A program made the position numbers and the translations under genes. From contig JARLHA010000009.1 of the NCBI GenBank assembly GCA_031292485.1, forward strand, positions 1-64,000: 64,000 nt of DNA. Direction: 5' to 3'. The DNA is from Mucilaginibacter sp. (GTDB lineage: Bacteria; Bacteroidota; Bacteroidia; Sphingobacteriales; Sphingobacteriaceae). The notes under the pieces were generated by a model. That model did no database searches and was not told the origin of the DNA. It saw only the letters and a program-made list of their open reading frames with translations. Below are positions 37,890-46,717 of the stretch, one piece after another (the first letter of the stretch is position 1; every line of letters starts with the position of its first letter).

Positions 37890-38660
37890 ATGAACCGCTT
37901 AAACACGCTTTTCAATACCAAAAAGGATAATCTTTTATCCATCTATTATACCGCAGGCTACCCGCAACTTGACGCGACACTTGATATTGCTGAAGCGTTG
38001 GAAAAGGCTGGCGCTGATTTTCTGGAGATCGGTTTCCCCTACTCTGACCCGGTTGCCGACGGGCCCACTATTCAGCACAGTTCTGAAAAAGCACTGGAAA
38101 ACGGCATGACACTTCACCTGCTTTTTGAACAGCTAGCCAACTTACGTAAAAGGGTTTCTATTCCGGTGCTGTTAATGGGTTATGTAAACCCGATTATACA
38201 ATACGGGGTCGAAAATTTTTGTAAAAAAGCGGCAGAAGTTGGCGTTGATGGCATTATCGTTCCCGATTTGCCTATTTATGAATACGAAAGTCTATATGCC
38301 AAATATTTTAAAGCAAATGGACTAAGCAATATTTTCCTGGTTACCCCCCAAACCACCGAAGATCGCATCCGCAAGATTGACAGGCTTAGTAACAGCTTTA
38401 TATACCTGCTTTCCTCTTCATCTATTACAGGTGGTAATTTGAATGTGTCTGCTAATATCGAGGATTATTACAAACGGATAAAAGCAATGAATTTAAACAA
38501 CCCGGCTATCATTGGTTTTGGTATTTCCAATAATGAATCGTTTACCAAAGCTTGTGAATATGCCCGCGGAGCGATTGTAGGCAGCGCTTTTGTAAAGTTA
38601 TTAGGAACTGAGAATTATCTGGAGAAAATCCCGGCGTTTATAAAATCAATCAAAAAATAA
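37890..38660 (+). CDS. trpA: Tryptophan synthase alpha chain
   Basis: 256 residues from ATG 37890 (MNRLNTLFNTKKDNLLSIYY); ATG 37857 is in frame but the added 11 residues come from the repeat. Catalytic Glu in ADFLEIGFPYSDPVADGP; also GVDGIIVPDLPIYE and IIGFGISNNESF. It splits indole-glycerol phosphate. Last gene of the operon. Confidence 0.96.
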   Translation: MNRLNTLFNTKKDNLLSIYYTAGYPQLDATLDIAEALEKAGADFLEIGFPYSDPVADGPTIQHSSEKALENGMTLHLLFEQLANLRKRVSIPVLLMGYVNPIIQYGVENFCKKAAEVGVDGIIVPDLPIYEYESLYAKYFKANGLSNIFLVTPQTTEDRIRKIDRLSNSFIYLLSSSSITGGNLNVSANIEDYYKRIKAMNLNNPAIIGFGISNNESFTKACEYARGAIVGSAFVKLLGTENYLEKIPAFIKSIKK

Positions 38661-38662
38661 AT

Positions 38663-38833
38663 AAACACGAATTTCACGAATGGGGACGAATTGTCTCGAA
38701 TTATAAATCCTGGTTATCAAAAATTTAGTTCCAGCACATTAGCCCCTTTTTGATTCGAGAACATACGATCTAATTCGTGAAATCCGTATCAATTCACATT
38801 TGTGAAATTCGCCATAATTCGTGAAATTAGTGT
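38663..38833. repeat. Intergenic repeat of TTCGTGAAAT words
   Basis: Multiple copies of ATTCGTGAAATT and CACGAATTTCACGAA in both orientations, with arms that can pair across a 100-base centre. It fills the gap between trpA and the convergent gene. Confidence 0.6.
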
Positions 38834-38836
38834 ATA

Positions 38837-39457
38837 TTATAGATAAAGTTCCAATTCCCCTTTTCCCTCTCTGATAACCTCAAAATCTCCTTCGGTACAA
38901 TCCACTACCGTTGATGGGATATTTTCGCCATAACCGCCATCAATCATCAGGTCAACCAAGTTTTCATACTTTTCATAGATCAACTCAGGATCTGTTGAAT
39001 ATTCGATAATCTCGTCATCGTCTTTTATTGAGGTGGAAAGGATAGGGTTGCCCAATGCTTTTACAATTTCGCGTGCGATATTATTATCGGGCACTCTTAT
39101 ACCAACTGTTTTTTTGTTTGAACTTAGCAGTTTTGGTACGTTATGACTGGCATTAAATATAAATGTAAACGGCCCTGGCAATGCTTTTTTAAGCACCCTG
39201 AAAGTAGTATTATCTATTGGTTTGATGTAATCAGAAATATGGCTCAGGTCATAACAAATAAAAGAAAAATTGGCTTTCTCAGGTTTGATGTTCCTGATCT
39301 TACAGATCGCCTCTATAGCTTTATGGTTGGTAATATCGCAGCCAAGCCCGTAAACAGTATCGGTTGGATAAATAATGAGGCCGCCTTTACGCAGCACTTC
39401 AAGCACCTGTTCAATAGCCTTCGGGTTAGGGTTTTCAGGATATATTTTTATAAGCAT
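38837..39457 (-). CDS. L-threonylcarbamoyladenylate synthase (Sua5/YrdC family)
   Basis: Read from ATG 39457 ([20 protein letters not shown]), 206 residues. The upstream in-frame part from 39529 comes from repeat sequence. Motifs: [35 protein letters not shown], and [15 protein letters not shown]. The enzyme makes threonylcarbamoyl-AMP for the t6A37 tRNA modification. Cytoplasmic. It ends 174 bases past trpA. Confidence 0.95.
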   Translation of the reverse strand: MLIKIYPENPNPKAIEQVLEVLRKGGLIIYPTDTVYGLGCDITNHKAIEAICKIRNIKPEKANFSFICYDLSHISDYIKPIDNTTFRVLKKALPGPFTFIFNASHNVPKLLSSNKKTVGIRVPDNNIAREIVKALGNPILSTSIKDDDEIIEYSTDPELIYEKYENLVDLMIDGGYGENIPSTVVDCTEGDFEVIREGKGELELYL

Positions 39458-39467
39458 CTGTTTTAAT

Positions 39468-39660
39468 TTCGGACGTCGGAATTTCGATTTCGGATTTAGA
39501 AGAAATTGAAAATCCCCTACCTGGTGCAAAAATACCCTTATTCGAATGAAAAGGAGAAGAAAAAATAACCAGGATAGATATTCTAATATAAAACATCAAT
39601 CCTGGTTACCTTTTCACTAAATATTAAATCCGACATCGAAATTCCGACGTCCGACATCAA
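39468..39660. repeat. Inverted repeat pair flanking the space before the threonylcarbamoyl-AMP synthase gene
   Basis: About 35 bases near 39468-39503 (with GGACGTCGGAATTTCG) return inverted near 39625-39660 (with CGAAATTCCGACGTCC), enclosing about 120 bases that hold the yceI terminator. Confidence 0.7.
39561..39607 (-). terminator. Terminator of the yceI-like gene
   Basis: On the minus strand a nine-base stem AACCAGGAT and ATCCTGGTT is followed by a T-run (A-run 39561-39565 on plus strand). It is 59 bases after the yceI stop. Confidence 0.6.
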
Positions 39661-39665
39661 CCAAC

Positions 39666-40202
39666 TTATTTCACCTTTGCCAGCTGCACGTTGATGATCA
39701 ACTTTATATCTTCCCCAACAACAATCGAGCCTGCTTCAGTTACGCCATCCCATGTAAGGCCGAATTCTTTGCGGTTAATTTTACCGGTAATTTCAAAACC
39801 AGCTTTGGTGTTGCCGTAAAAGTCGTCAGCTGAACCACCAAACTCCACAGCCAGGGTAACCGGTTTGGTAACATCTTTAATAGTCAGGTCGCCGGTCAAT
39901 TCATAATCATCATCACCTTTATTTTTGAAAGAAGTAGATTTAAAAGTGATCTGCGGATATTTTTCAGCATCGAAAAATTCAACCGATTTTAAGTGACCAT
40001 CCCTTTGTGGCTGGTTGGTGTCAATGCTATCGGTGTTTATCGCAAAGGATATACTTGCATCTTCAAAGCCATCATCGTCATTTTCTGCAGTGCCTTCAAA
40101 GCTTTTAAAAGAACCGGTTACTGTAGAAATAACCAAATGTTTTACTTTAAACTGTACTTCTGAATGCATTGGGTCGATTACCCATTTTGTTATTGTTGCC
40201 AT
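39666..40202 (-). CDS. YceI-family lipid-binding-fold protein
   Basis: 178 residues, starting MATITKWVIDPMHSEVQFKV; the lipocalin-like YceI fold is seen in DPMHSEVQFKVKHL, VTGSFKSFEG, DGHLKSVEFFDAEKYPQIT and GLTWDGVTEAGSIVVGEDIKL. No signal peptide, so probably cytoplasmic, unlike E. coli YceI. Members bind isoprenoids; the role here is unknown. A TAAATTTG box at 40236-40243 may be its -7 promoter element. Confidence 0.93.
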   Translation of the reverse strand: MATITKWVIDPMHSEVQFKVKHLVISTVTGSFKSFEGTAENDDDGFEDASISFAINTDSIDTNQPQRDGHLKSVEFFDAEKYPQITFKSTSFKNKGDDDYELTGDLTIKDVTKPVTLAVEFGGSADDFYGNTKAGFEITGKINRKEFGLTWDGVTEAGSIVVGEDIKLIINVQLAKVK

Positions 40203-40395
40203 GATCTTATTTTTATGATTGTTTTAATTTGAGAACAAATTTAAATAAATAGATGTTTAAACACATATATATAATTGCAATATTACAATTCTCCGACAGA
40301 TGTATATGTTTAACCATCTGTTCCCGTTTTTGTTAGCGAGAAATTTAATTAATTCGTAAGCCGCCAGACATAACCGGCCCTCATTCTTTACTCAA

Positions 40396-40415
40396 CCTGC
40401 CTGCCGGCAGGCAGG
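40396..40415. repeat. Palindromic repeat CCTGCCTGCCGGCAGGCAGG, copy 1
   Basis: A perfect 20-base palindrome just after the Rieske gene in its transcription direction. The same word recurs at 44146-44165. Confidence 0.9.
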
Positions 40416-40423
40416 TTTCGGAC

Positions 40424-41509
40424 TCACCCCATAAACTTCGCCAGTATCCGGTGAAAATGGTGCGTACCCTGCTCCCTGTTAACAGAATAGCGGCCATGCT
40501 TATAAAACCTCGACCGAACGCCCTTTTGTACATTTTCAACAATCTCTTCATCTTCAGCTTCTACCTTATCCAGCCCGGCGCCCGCCCCTTTACCCAATTT
40601 TGAAGCATCCATTACATACGAAAAAAACTTCACCCTGCACTCCCCTACTGATACAGGTTCTACCACGTTAACTGATAAACCCCAGGGATAAAAATTAAAC
40701 ATCATGTTAGGAAATACCCAAAAGTAATAGGCGGCGACATTTTTTCCGTAATCAGGTGAATCATGCGGGAGATCAAAACAATCTTCACTGCTGCGGGCAA
40801 GCCCCAGTTGCAGGCTGGAGTACGGAAAAAACAATTCAGTGGCGTACTCTCCATAGTCTATCACGGCATTTAGCCCGGCGTGTACAAAAGGGATATGAAA
40901 ACCCTCCAGGTAATTTTCACAATAAAGCGCCCAGTTGGCTTTTACGTCGAACACCCGGGATAATTCCGGCTTAAATTCAAATTCATTCAGTGGGAGCCAG
41001 TTCATTCTTTCCATCATATCCCTGAAAAACATTTCCTGCGGGTATTTTGGGGCGACTGAGGTAAACAGCAATTTCCCCCAGTTAAACAATTCCAGCCGGG
41101 GTAAGTTATCAGCTGCCGTTGGGAAATTTTCTACTTCCTTAAATTCCGGCATCGACAAAAACTTGCCGTCGAGGTTAAATTTGCGCCCGTGATAGCGGCA
41201 TTTAAGGTCGTTTAGTTTGCAGGCCTTTTCGGCAACCAGGTTACCCCGGTGGGTGCAAACGTTCGACAGAAGGTTTACCTGCCCCGCTTTGTCCCTCGTT
41301 AACAGCAGGGGTTCGTCCAGGTAACCCGGCAACAGCGTAAAAGGGTAAACATCGCCGTTTTCCTTTACCAGATCTTCATCACCAATAAATTGCCAGGTGG
41401 GTGCAAAAATGTTCTCCCTGCAGGCCTCAAATACTTCGGCGCTGGTGTAAAAAGCAGCATCAATGGTTTGGGCTCTGGCAATATTCGGGTCAACAAAAAA
41501 ATCGGGCAT
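40424..41509 (-). CDS. Rieske-type oxygenase, alpha subunit
   Basis: 361 residues. Rieske ligands in NVCTHRGNLVAEKACK and LKCRYHGRKFNLDGKF. The iron-site helix is ALYCENYLEGFHIPFVHAGL with two His. C-terminal catalytic domain of the RHO type. It oxidises an unknown substrate with O2 and needs an electron donor; no ferredoxin or reductase gene lies beside it. Confidence 0.9.
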   Translation of the reverse strand: MPDFFVDPNIARAQTIDAAFYTSAEVFEACRENIFAPTWQFIGDEDLVKENGDVYPFTLLPGYLDEPLLLTRDKAGQVNLLSNVCTHRGNLVAEKACKLNDLKCRYHGRKFNLDGKFLSMPEFKEVENFPTAADNLPRLELFNWGKLLFTSVAPKYPQEMFFRDMMERMNWLPLNEFEFKPELSRVFDVKANWALYCENYLEGFHIPFVHAGLNAVIDYGEYATELFFPYSSLQLGLARSSEDCFDLPHDSPDYGKNVAAYYFWVFPNMMFNFYPWGLSVNVVEPVSVGECRVKFFSYVMDASKLGKGAGAGLDKVEAEDEEIVENVQKGVRSRFYKHGRYSVNREQGTHHFHRILAKFMG

Positions 41510-42042
41510 GTGGGTGTTTTATTTGGATGGAAAACCGGGCTGTAAATTACTTAAAAGGGCTCAAATTACCTATTAAATACGATCAAAATTGACCTTACAC
41601 AACCGCCTGTGACCGGTTTTACACAGCTAAAGCACGCCTTGCCACTGTTAAATTTATCCTGTTTACCGGGTATAATGCGTTTTGCTACTGTGAAAAAAGT
41701 CCATTTTACAGGGTATAACGCGTTTTGCTACTGTGAAAATTTCCGGCAGAAAAAACATAAACCTCTATAAATCAAAAGAATAAATAGAAAACACCAAAAA
41801 ATGCCCCTAAAATCGCTGTAGAAAAATCTTTCATTATAATTCTTCTGCTGAAAGGATGATAGGTGCCGGGAATTTTCTGAGAGATAGTATCAAATATACG
41901 GAATTTTGAAGGGATAAAAAAAGGAATCAACCGGTTCAGGCAGTGAAAAAATATGCTACTTTTGGTAAAGCTATCACAAGCAAACAGCCAAACTTTGCTG
42001 CGCACGGCAATAGAGTCAGTATGATCATAAACAAGAAAAACT
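41510..42042. other. Intergenic region with a tandem direct repeat
   Basis: Two 29-base copies, at 41668-41696 and 41711-41739, differ at one base (GGGTATAAYGCGTTTTGCTA). The remainder shows no convincing gene; a 20-residue hydrophobic frame on the minus strand from 41834 is too short to call. Confidence 0.6.
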
Positions 42043-42504
42043 ATGAGACAAAAAGAAATTATTGGAGCATTTTTGCGAGTGCCTATTGATGAAAAGGATC
42101 ATACCTATGGCAGGATAATTAGTAAACTTGTTTATGCTTTTTATGATTTTAAAACAGACCTGGAGATTACCAATCTTGAATTAATCGAAAAATCTAACGT
42201 TCTTTTTAAACTAATTATCCATAGAGACGCCGTTACTAAAGGTTATTGGAAAATTATTGGTATAAAGGAACTCCCGGAAGATTTAAAAGTACCAGTGCCA
42301 TTTTTCAAACAAGAAATAGGGAATCCTGATGAATGTTCAATTGTTGCCGAAGACGAGAGCAGAAAAGCCACCCAACAACAATGCGTTGGATTGGAAAGGC
42401 TGGCTGTCTGGGAACATGACCATATTGAACAACGACTTCGTGATTATTATAATGGTGTTCGTAATAATGACACAATCGCATTAAGATTAAACGGTATTCT
42501 ATAG
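42043..42504 (+). CDS. Imm26-like protein
   Basis: 153 residues. The start GAFLRVPIDEKDHTYGRIIS and the following VYAFYDFKTDL resemble Imm26-type immunity proteins, whose genes often accompany polymorphic toxins. No toxin gene lies beside it. No signal peptide. The family call is by pattern only and could be a related fold. Confidence 0.55.
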   Translation: MRQKEIIGAFLRVPIDEKDHTYGRIISKLVYAFYDFKTDLEITNLELIEKSNVLFKLIIHRDAVTKGYWKIIGIKELPEDLKVPVPFFKQEIGNPDECSIVAEDESRKATQQQCVGLERLAVWEHDHIEQRLRDYYNGVRNNDTIALRLNGIL

Positions 42505-42970
42505 TTCCGCCCGTTTAAGCCCGCGGCCCCTGCCCAGTTAAGCGTGTCGTTTAATTGTAATAAAAAATGCAAGAACACAAAATAGCGTATGGCCGTGTAG
42601 TGTGCCGGGCTTTGTTCATATAAAAGTTTACTGTAAGATTGTTTATTTAAGCAAATACCGCCAAAAAGTGCTGACATGATCCTGTCACTAACAAAATTTT
42701 GTCAGTAGTTAAATAACTGACAATCAAATTTATAGCGATTTATTTAGGGTTGTTGCTCGTGTTGCGCATCGCAACAAAATTGTACGGGTGACATTTATTA
42801 AATACCCCGCTCTGGCGAGAGCCCAGGCAGGCCAAAAGCGCCGGACTTCGTGAACGGCTGACAGGTAACCGATATGATATGCCTTTTCTTCCCCACATCT
42901 TTTCAAAACTTCTCCATCCTAAACCGTTCGCTAAAGTTATATTTGCACCATAACAAATGTTCGCTCTTAC
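42505..42970. other. Intergenic region before the metallophosphatase
   Basis: Holds a small stem TGTTGCG-cat-CGCAACA at 42760-42776 and a TATATTTG box at 42938-42945 that fits the -7 promoter element of the next gene (ATG 42971). No gene recognised. Confidence 0.45.
42938..42945 (+). promoter_or_regulatory. -7 promoter box of the metallophosphatase gene
   Basis: TATATTTG is an exact TAnnTTTG match, 25 bases before the start codon. No clear -33 box. Confidence 0.45.
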
Positions 42971-44092
42971 ATGCCATCATCTGCCGCTCATAAACGTTCA
43001 AGGCCCGTATTTAAAACCGCCGCCTTTGACGACCAGGAGAAATTCCAGCCACTGCCCCAGCCCACCGGAAAATTTCCGTACCATTTAAATATTCTGGACG
43101 TATTGCCAGGGTTACCCGCCAATAAAATAGTGTTCCATATGGCCGGTGATACAGGCGGTTTGGTGTCCCCTGTTTTTAAACACCGGGTAGCTAATGAAAT
43201 GATCAGTCAGTGTAATGCCGATGCTGTTGGAGAAGACAGACCACAGTTCTTTTTTCACCTCGGCGATGTGGTTTATAATTTCGGCCAGGAGGAAGAATAT
43301 TACCCTCAATTTTTTGAACCTTACCGCAATTATCCCAACCCCATTTTTGCCATAGCGGGAAACCATGATGCGGACGTGGACCCGTTCGACGAAAATGAGC
43401 CCAATAGCCTGGATGCTTTTGTAAAAGTTTTCTGTGATACAGCTTCAAAGTCCATCCCTTTTTCCGGCGATTCGGGCCGGAAAAGTAATATTCAGCCAAA
43501 CGTTTATTATGTATTAAAAACCCCGCTCGCCAATATCATTGCGCTTTACAGCAATGTACCCAGGTTCGGCACCATTACGCCTGAGCAAAAAGAATGGTTT
43601 ATCAATGAGTTAATAGCCGCCAACACAACCCGTTCCGGCAAAGCGCTGATCGTTTGCCTGCACCATTCCGCTTATTCAGCAGACACCAACCACGGCTCCA
43701 GCTTACATATGCAGGTTTTCCTGAACGCGGCGTTCAGTGAAGCAGGTGTATGGCCCGACGTGGTTTTTAGCGGGCATGTGCACAATTACCAGCGGTTCAG
43801 TAAACAATATCCAAATGGTAAAACGGTCCCTTTTATCATTGCAGGCGCGGGTGGATACGCAGAACTTCACAAAATAGCCCAACCCGGTGATCCGGCGTTT
43901 CCCGATCAAAGCAACTTACTGGACAATGTGTACCTGGAAAAATATTGCGACGATTCTCATGGTTTCTTAAAGATAACCATAGAAAAAACAACGGCGGATT
44001 TTACCCTTAAAGGTGATTATTATGCGGCGGACGACAGCGGCACTGGCTTGGCTGCTGCGATATACGATTCGTTCACGATAAAGTTAGGGTAA
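42971..44092 (+). CDS. Calcineurin-like metallophosphoesterase
   Basis: 373 residues. The five metal motifs are present: AGDTGG, FHLGDVVYN, IAGNHDAD, CLHHSAYS and FSGHVHNYQRF. The last is like purple acid phosphatases. No signal peptide is seen (MPSSAAHKRSRPVFKTAAFD), so the location is unclear. Substrate unknown. Single gene. Confidence 0.92.
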   Translation: MPSSAAHKRSRPVFKTAAFDDQEKFQPLPQPTGKFPYHLNILDVLPGLPANKIVFHMAGDTGGLVSPVFKHRVANEMISQCNADAVGEDRPQFFFHLGDVVYNFGQEEEYYPQFFEPYRNYPNPIFAIAGNHDADVDPFDENEPNSLDAFVKVFCDTASKSIPFSGDSGRKSNIQPNVYYVLKTPLANIIALYSNVPRFGTITPEQKEWFINELIAANTTRSGKALIVCLHHSAYSADTNHGSSLHMQVFLNAAFSEAGVWPDVVFSGHVHNYQRFSKQYPNGKTVPFIIAGAGGYAELHKIAQPGDPAFPDQSNLLDNVYLEKYCDDSHGFLKITIEKTTADFTLKGDYYAADDSGTGLAAAIYDSFTIKLG

Positions 44093-44100
44093 AATGAAAA

Positions 44101-44287
44101 ATTGCAGCTACCCTCTTTTTGCCTGCAAAAGAGAGGGTGAACGAGCCTGCCTGCCGGCAGGCAGGCGTAGCGATGTTCGGGTGAGTCAACCCTTGTGGAC
44201 ATTACCGCTAATGCATGGCGGCGAGTTGACTCACCCCGGATTCGTTTTGCTCTCCGACCCTTCTCCGGCAAGCCGCAAAGAGGGTTG
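44101..44287. repeat. Dispersed repeat element with inverted ends
   Basis: The ends read TACCCTCTTTTTGC and its near complement (GCCGCAAAGAGGGT). Inside are a hairpin CCCTCTTTT/AAAAGAGAGGG, copy 2 of the CCTGCC palindrome (44146-44165), and arms GGGTGAGTCAAC and GTTGACTCACCC. No gene. Confidence 0.65.
44146..44165. repeat. Palindromic repeat CCTGCCTGCCGGCAGGCAGG, copy 2
   Basis: Identical to the copy at 40396-40415; here the palindrome extends by one base each side (44145-44166). Confidence 0.9.
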
Positions 44288-44357
44288 AAAATGTTCCGGG
44301 CATCTTTAGTTTTAAGCCCATCGCTGTTACGGCAGCACGTACCTATAACATTTTGCA

Positions 44358-45497
44358 TTATTTATCCTCAACCAGGTCGCTATAAATAAACAACCCGCCC
44401 TCTTCGGTGCCGGTATTTACCACCTTCCCTTCCAACACGCTCATTCCCGCTTTCGCGGGGTTATTGCCTTTGCCGAGTGGCCATTTTCCGAAGGTATCCA
44501 ATATATTTATCCCGCCGATGTTGGCCGCATTTAAGCCAAAGTCGGTACAATTATTGGTATTTAAGTTATACGGCCGGCTGTTATATTGCTTCACCAGCTG
44601 CAGTATTTTTTGAAACCTTCTTTTTGAAATAAATTTGCCGACCACTTCATCAAAGTCGTGTTTCTCATCGTTTTTAAATACAGGGTCCGCTGAAGGAAAG
44701 ATCGGCGTGGCTGATAAAAGGCTCTCCTTATCAGGATAAAAACCAAAGGTCCGCGCCACATAGGTTGAATCGGAATTGTATTTGATCAGGGTGATAAAAG
44801 TATGCCCTACCTTGTTCAATTTAATAAATATTTTTGGCCTGCCCGATTGGGGTTGCTGGATGTGCACCAGCAATGCAAATTTCACCCCGGTTTTCCCATC
44901 TTCAAAAGGATCAATAATGTCAACACTTTCCATCTGTGCCGATTTAATTTCCTTTCCATCGTGATTGTAAAAACCGCTGTCGGTTTTCAGCAACAAACTA
45001 TCCCTGCCGTTAATGGCAAGCACGCCGGTATTCTCCAGGCTATCATTCAGCATCTTAACCGAATCATTGCCTACAACGGGTTGTTTTATAAAAAAACCTT
45101 TCCGGTAAACATCATCACCGGGTGTTATATTTTTAAAATAACACTTCATCACCAGCGGGTATAACCTAAGTTTCGCAAATAACCGCGCCAGGTGCAGGTT
45201 TAATTTTGAACCGCGTTGTTTAGCGGCAACGGCTGAATTATGATTAAGCTGACGCAGAAATGACAGCAACAGCTTGCGGCCCGGCTTTTTGTTAAAACTA
45301 TTCTCAAGGTCGGCAAGCACTTTTAACTCTTCGTTATTATCTGCTGCTATGGATGCATTGGGGTATGAAGTTTTTAAAGACGGGGTTGTTGCAACCGAAG
45401 CGAAAGCGTATGCCTGTTTTTCCTGTGCAAATAAATGCTGCCCGGCAGTTAAAAAAATCAAGCTAAAAAAGGTTAAACGGACTAAGGTTAATCTCAT
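44358..45497 (-). CDS. Exported protein with a papain-like NCTDF motif, unknown
   Basis: Read from ATG 45497 (MRLTLVRLTFFSLIFLTAGQ), 379 residues with a signal peptide ending near HLFAQ. The C-terminal half holds KVGHTFITLIKYNSDSTYV and later YNLNTNNCTDFGLNAANIGG: a His and a Cys set as in NlpC/P60, LRAT or DUF4105-like hydrolases. The N-terminal 150 residues are helical and unknown. It follows the gene at 45508 by ten bases. Hydrolase activity is inference. Confidence 0.7.
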   Translation of the reverse strand: MRLTLVRLTFFSLIFLTAGQHLFAQEKQAYAFASVATTPSLKTSYPNASIAADNNEELKVLADLENSFNKKPGRKLLLSFLRQLNHNSAVAAKQRGSKLNLHLARLFAKLRLYPLVMKCYFKNITPGDDVYRKGFFIKQPVVGNDSVKMLNDSLENTGVLAINGRDSLLLKTDSGFYNHDGKEIKSAQMESVDIIDPFEDGKTGVKFALLVHIQQPQSGRPKIFIKLNKVGHTFITLIKYNSDSTYVARTFGFYPDKESLLSATPIFPSADPVFKNDEKHDFDEVVGKFISKRRFQKILQLVKQYNSRPYNLNTNNCTDFGLNAANIGGINILDTFGKWPLGKGNNPAKAGMSVLEGKVVNTGTEEGGLFIYSDLVEDK

Positions 45498-45507
45498 TTT
45501 TAAATCA

Positions 45508-46149
45508 TTAAGCAGACTTTTTACTGCTCCGGAGCAAGGCCGATTCATAAACTGCTGCAATTATACCATTCGCCGAAAAAGAGCCGGTTAAATCCATATC
45601 AATATCGGCAAAAACAACCTGTTTAAACTGGTCGATCACATAGGTGGCCAAAAGGGGCACATTAACATCAATGCCCGAAAACCGGTCCCAAACAGGATAA
45701 TTTTCCGAATATACACCGAACAATTCAGCTATTTCATGATTTTCATCAAAATAGAAATTCAATGACAAATCATTCTCCCAGGCCGTTTTTGCCAGGTCTT
45801 CATCATTATCGGCATTAATGATTAGCAGGTTACCTCCGTTCGCTTTTATCTCATTTTGAATAAAATTAAGCCTGATCAATTGTTCCAGTCCATTTTCTCC
45901 CCAATGTTTTGAATAAAAGCTAATCACCAATGGCTTATTTAGCAATTGTATTGATAAAACAGGGCCGAATGTTTCGGTTCCTCCATGAAACCGCTGCCAC
46001 CTTAACTGTTCTCTTTTAAACGACAGGTCGGGAATAAAATTACCCGCTTTTAAAGGTTTTAAGGGCTGATAACACTTATAGACAAGGTCAATTTCGGGGA
46101 TAATTTCAAGGAGTTCAAAAAATGGGTATTTGTTTGCTGATGTTAACAT
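45508..46149 (-). CDS. Peroxiredoxin-like protein without catalytic cysteines
   Basis: 213 residues. A thioredoxin-fold pattern is seen: FGPVLSIQLLNKPLVISFYS, then LNFIQNEIKANGGNLLIINA and DNDLSLNFYFDENHEIAELFGV-like parts. At the place of the catalytic Cys (usual pattern FYxxxWCPxC) the sequence is FYSKHWGENG; the only cysteine is at YKCYQ near residue 26. No signal peptide. Encoded just before the exported protein above, same strand. Confidence 0.7.
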   Translation of the reverse strand: MLTSANKYPFFELLEIIPEIDLVYKCYQPLKPLKAGNFIPDLSFKREQLRWQRFHGGTETFGPVLSIQLLNKPLVISFYSKHWGENGLEQLIRLNFIQNEIKANGGNLLIINADNDEDLAKTAWENDLSLNFYFDENHEIAELFGVYSENYPVWDRFSGIDVNVPLLATYVIDQFKQVVFADIDMDLTGSFSANGIIAAVYESALLRSSKKSA

Positions 46150-46717
46150 AAATAAAAGTATTGAACGGTAATTAAATTAGTGAGAATTGTTAAGCCTGTG
46201 GCGATAGCTGCCTTAAGCATTACTTGTCGCAACAGCACATTTTTCCTGCTCCGCAACCCGGGCGGGTGCAACACATTCGGACAGGTATGAATAAAGCTTT
46301 GTTTAACATTTGAATAACACTGACGAAACAAAAATACTACTTTATCTATATACTTTATATGTTTTTATTGATTTTTTTTCTATTCACAAGATGTTAACAA
46401 CTTTGGGCAGTCATTATAATCAGCTCTTCATAAATTTAAAGCATATTATCGGGGATTATATAACCCAAAATTGAGGCTTTTATACCCTATTTTTAAAAAT
46501 TAAGAATATTTGACATTTTGAACCTTACTTCAACTGCACCTGTTTACAATGCTGTTAGGGCATTTTTGGATACAATCGAAGATATTAAAGTAAATATTTG
46601 TTTGTTTGTTTATATTGACGAAAAAAAGATGCCTTTAACCGGTACCATGCGTCAATATGTTAAAAGAATCAAGAAAATTGGCTTATTTATTGCCAATAAT
46701 TGATATTAATAAGAATT
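46150..46717. other. Intergenic region before the first TPR gene
   Basis: 568 AT-rich bases. A 61-codon frame with a TTG start at 46518 has no supporting signal. The promoter of the TPR gene should lie near 46600-46700, but no clear box was recognised. Confidence 0.4.

Noticed and set aside
38837..39529. Longer start of the threonylcarbamoyl-AMP synthase at 39529
   Set aside because: The added 24 residues are encoded by intergenic repeat sequence, and family members start near MLIKIYPEN.
41772..42005. 77-residue frame on the minus strand
   Set aside because: Only its last 20 residues look membrane-like; no start signal or family.
44094..44389. Short frames between the metallophosphatase and the exported protein
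   Set aside because: They lie in a repeat element and read through palindromes such as CLPAGR.
46518..46703. 61-residue frame before the first TPR gene
   Set aside because: TTG start, no binding site, and no recognisable pattern.
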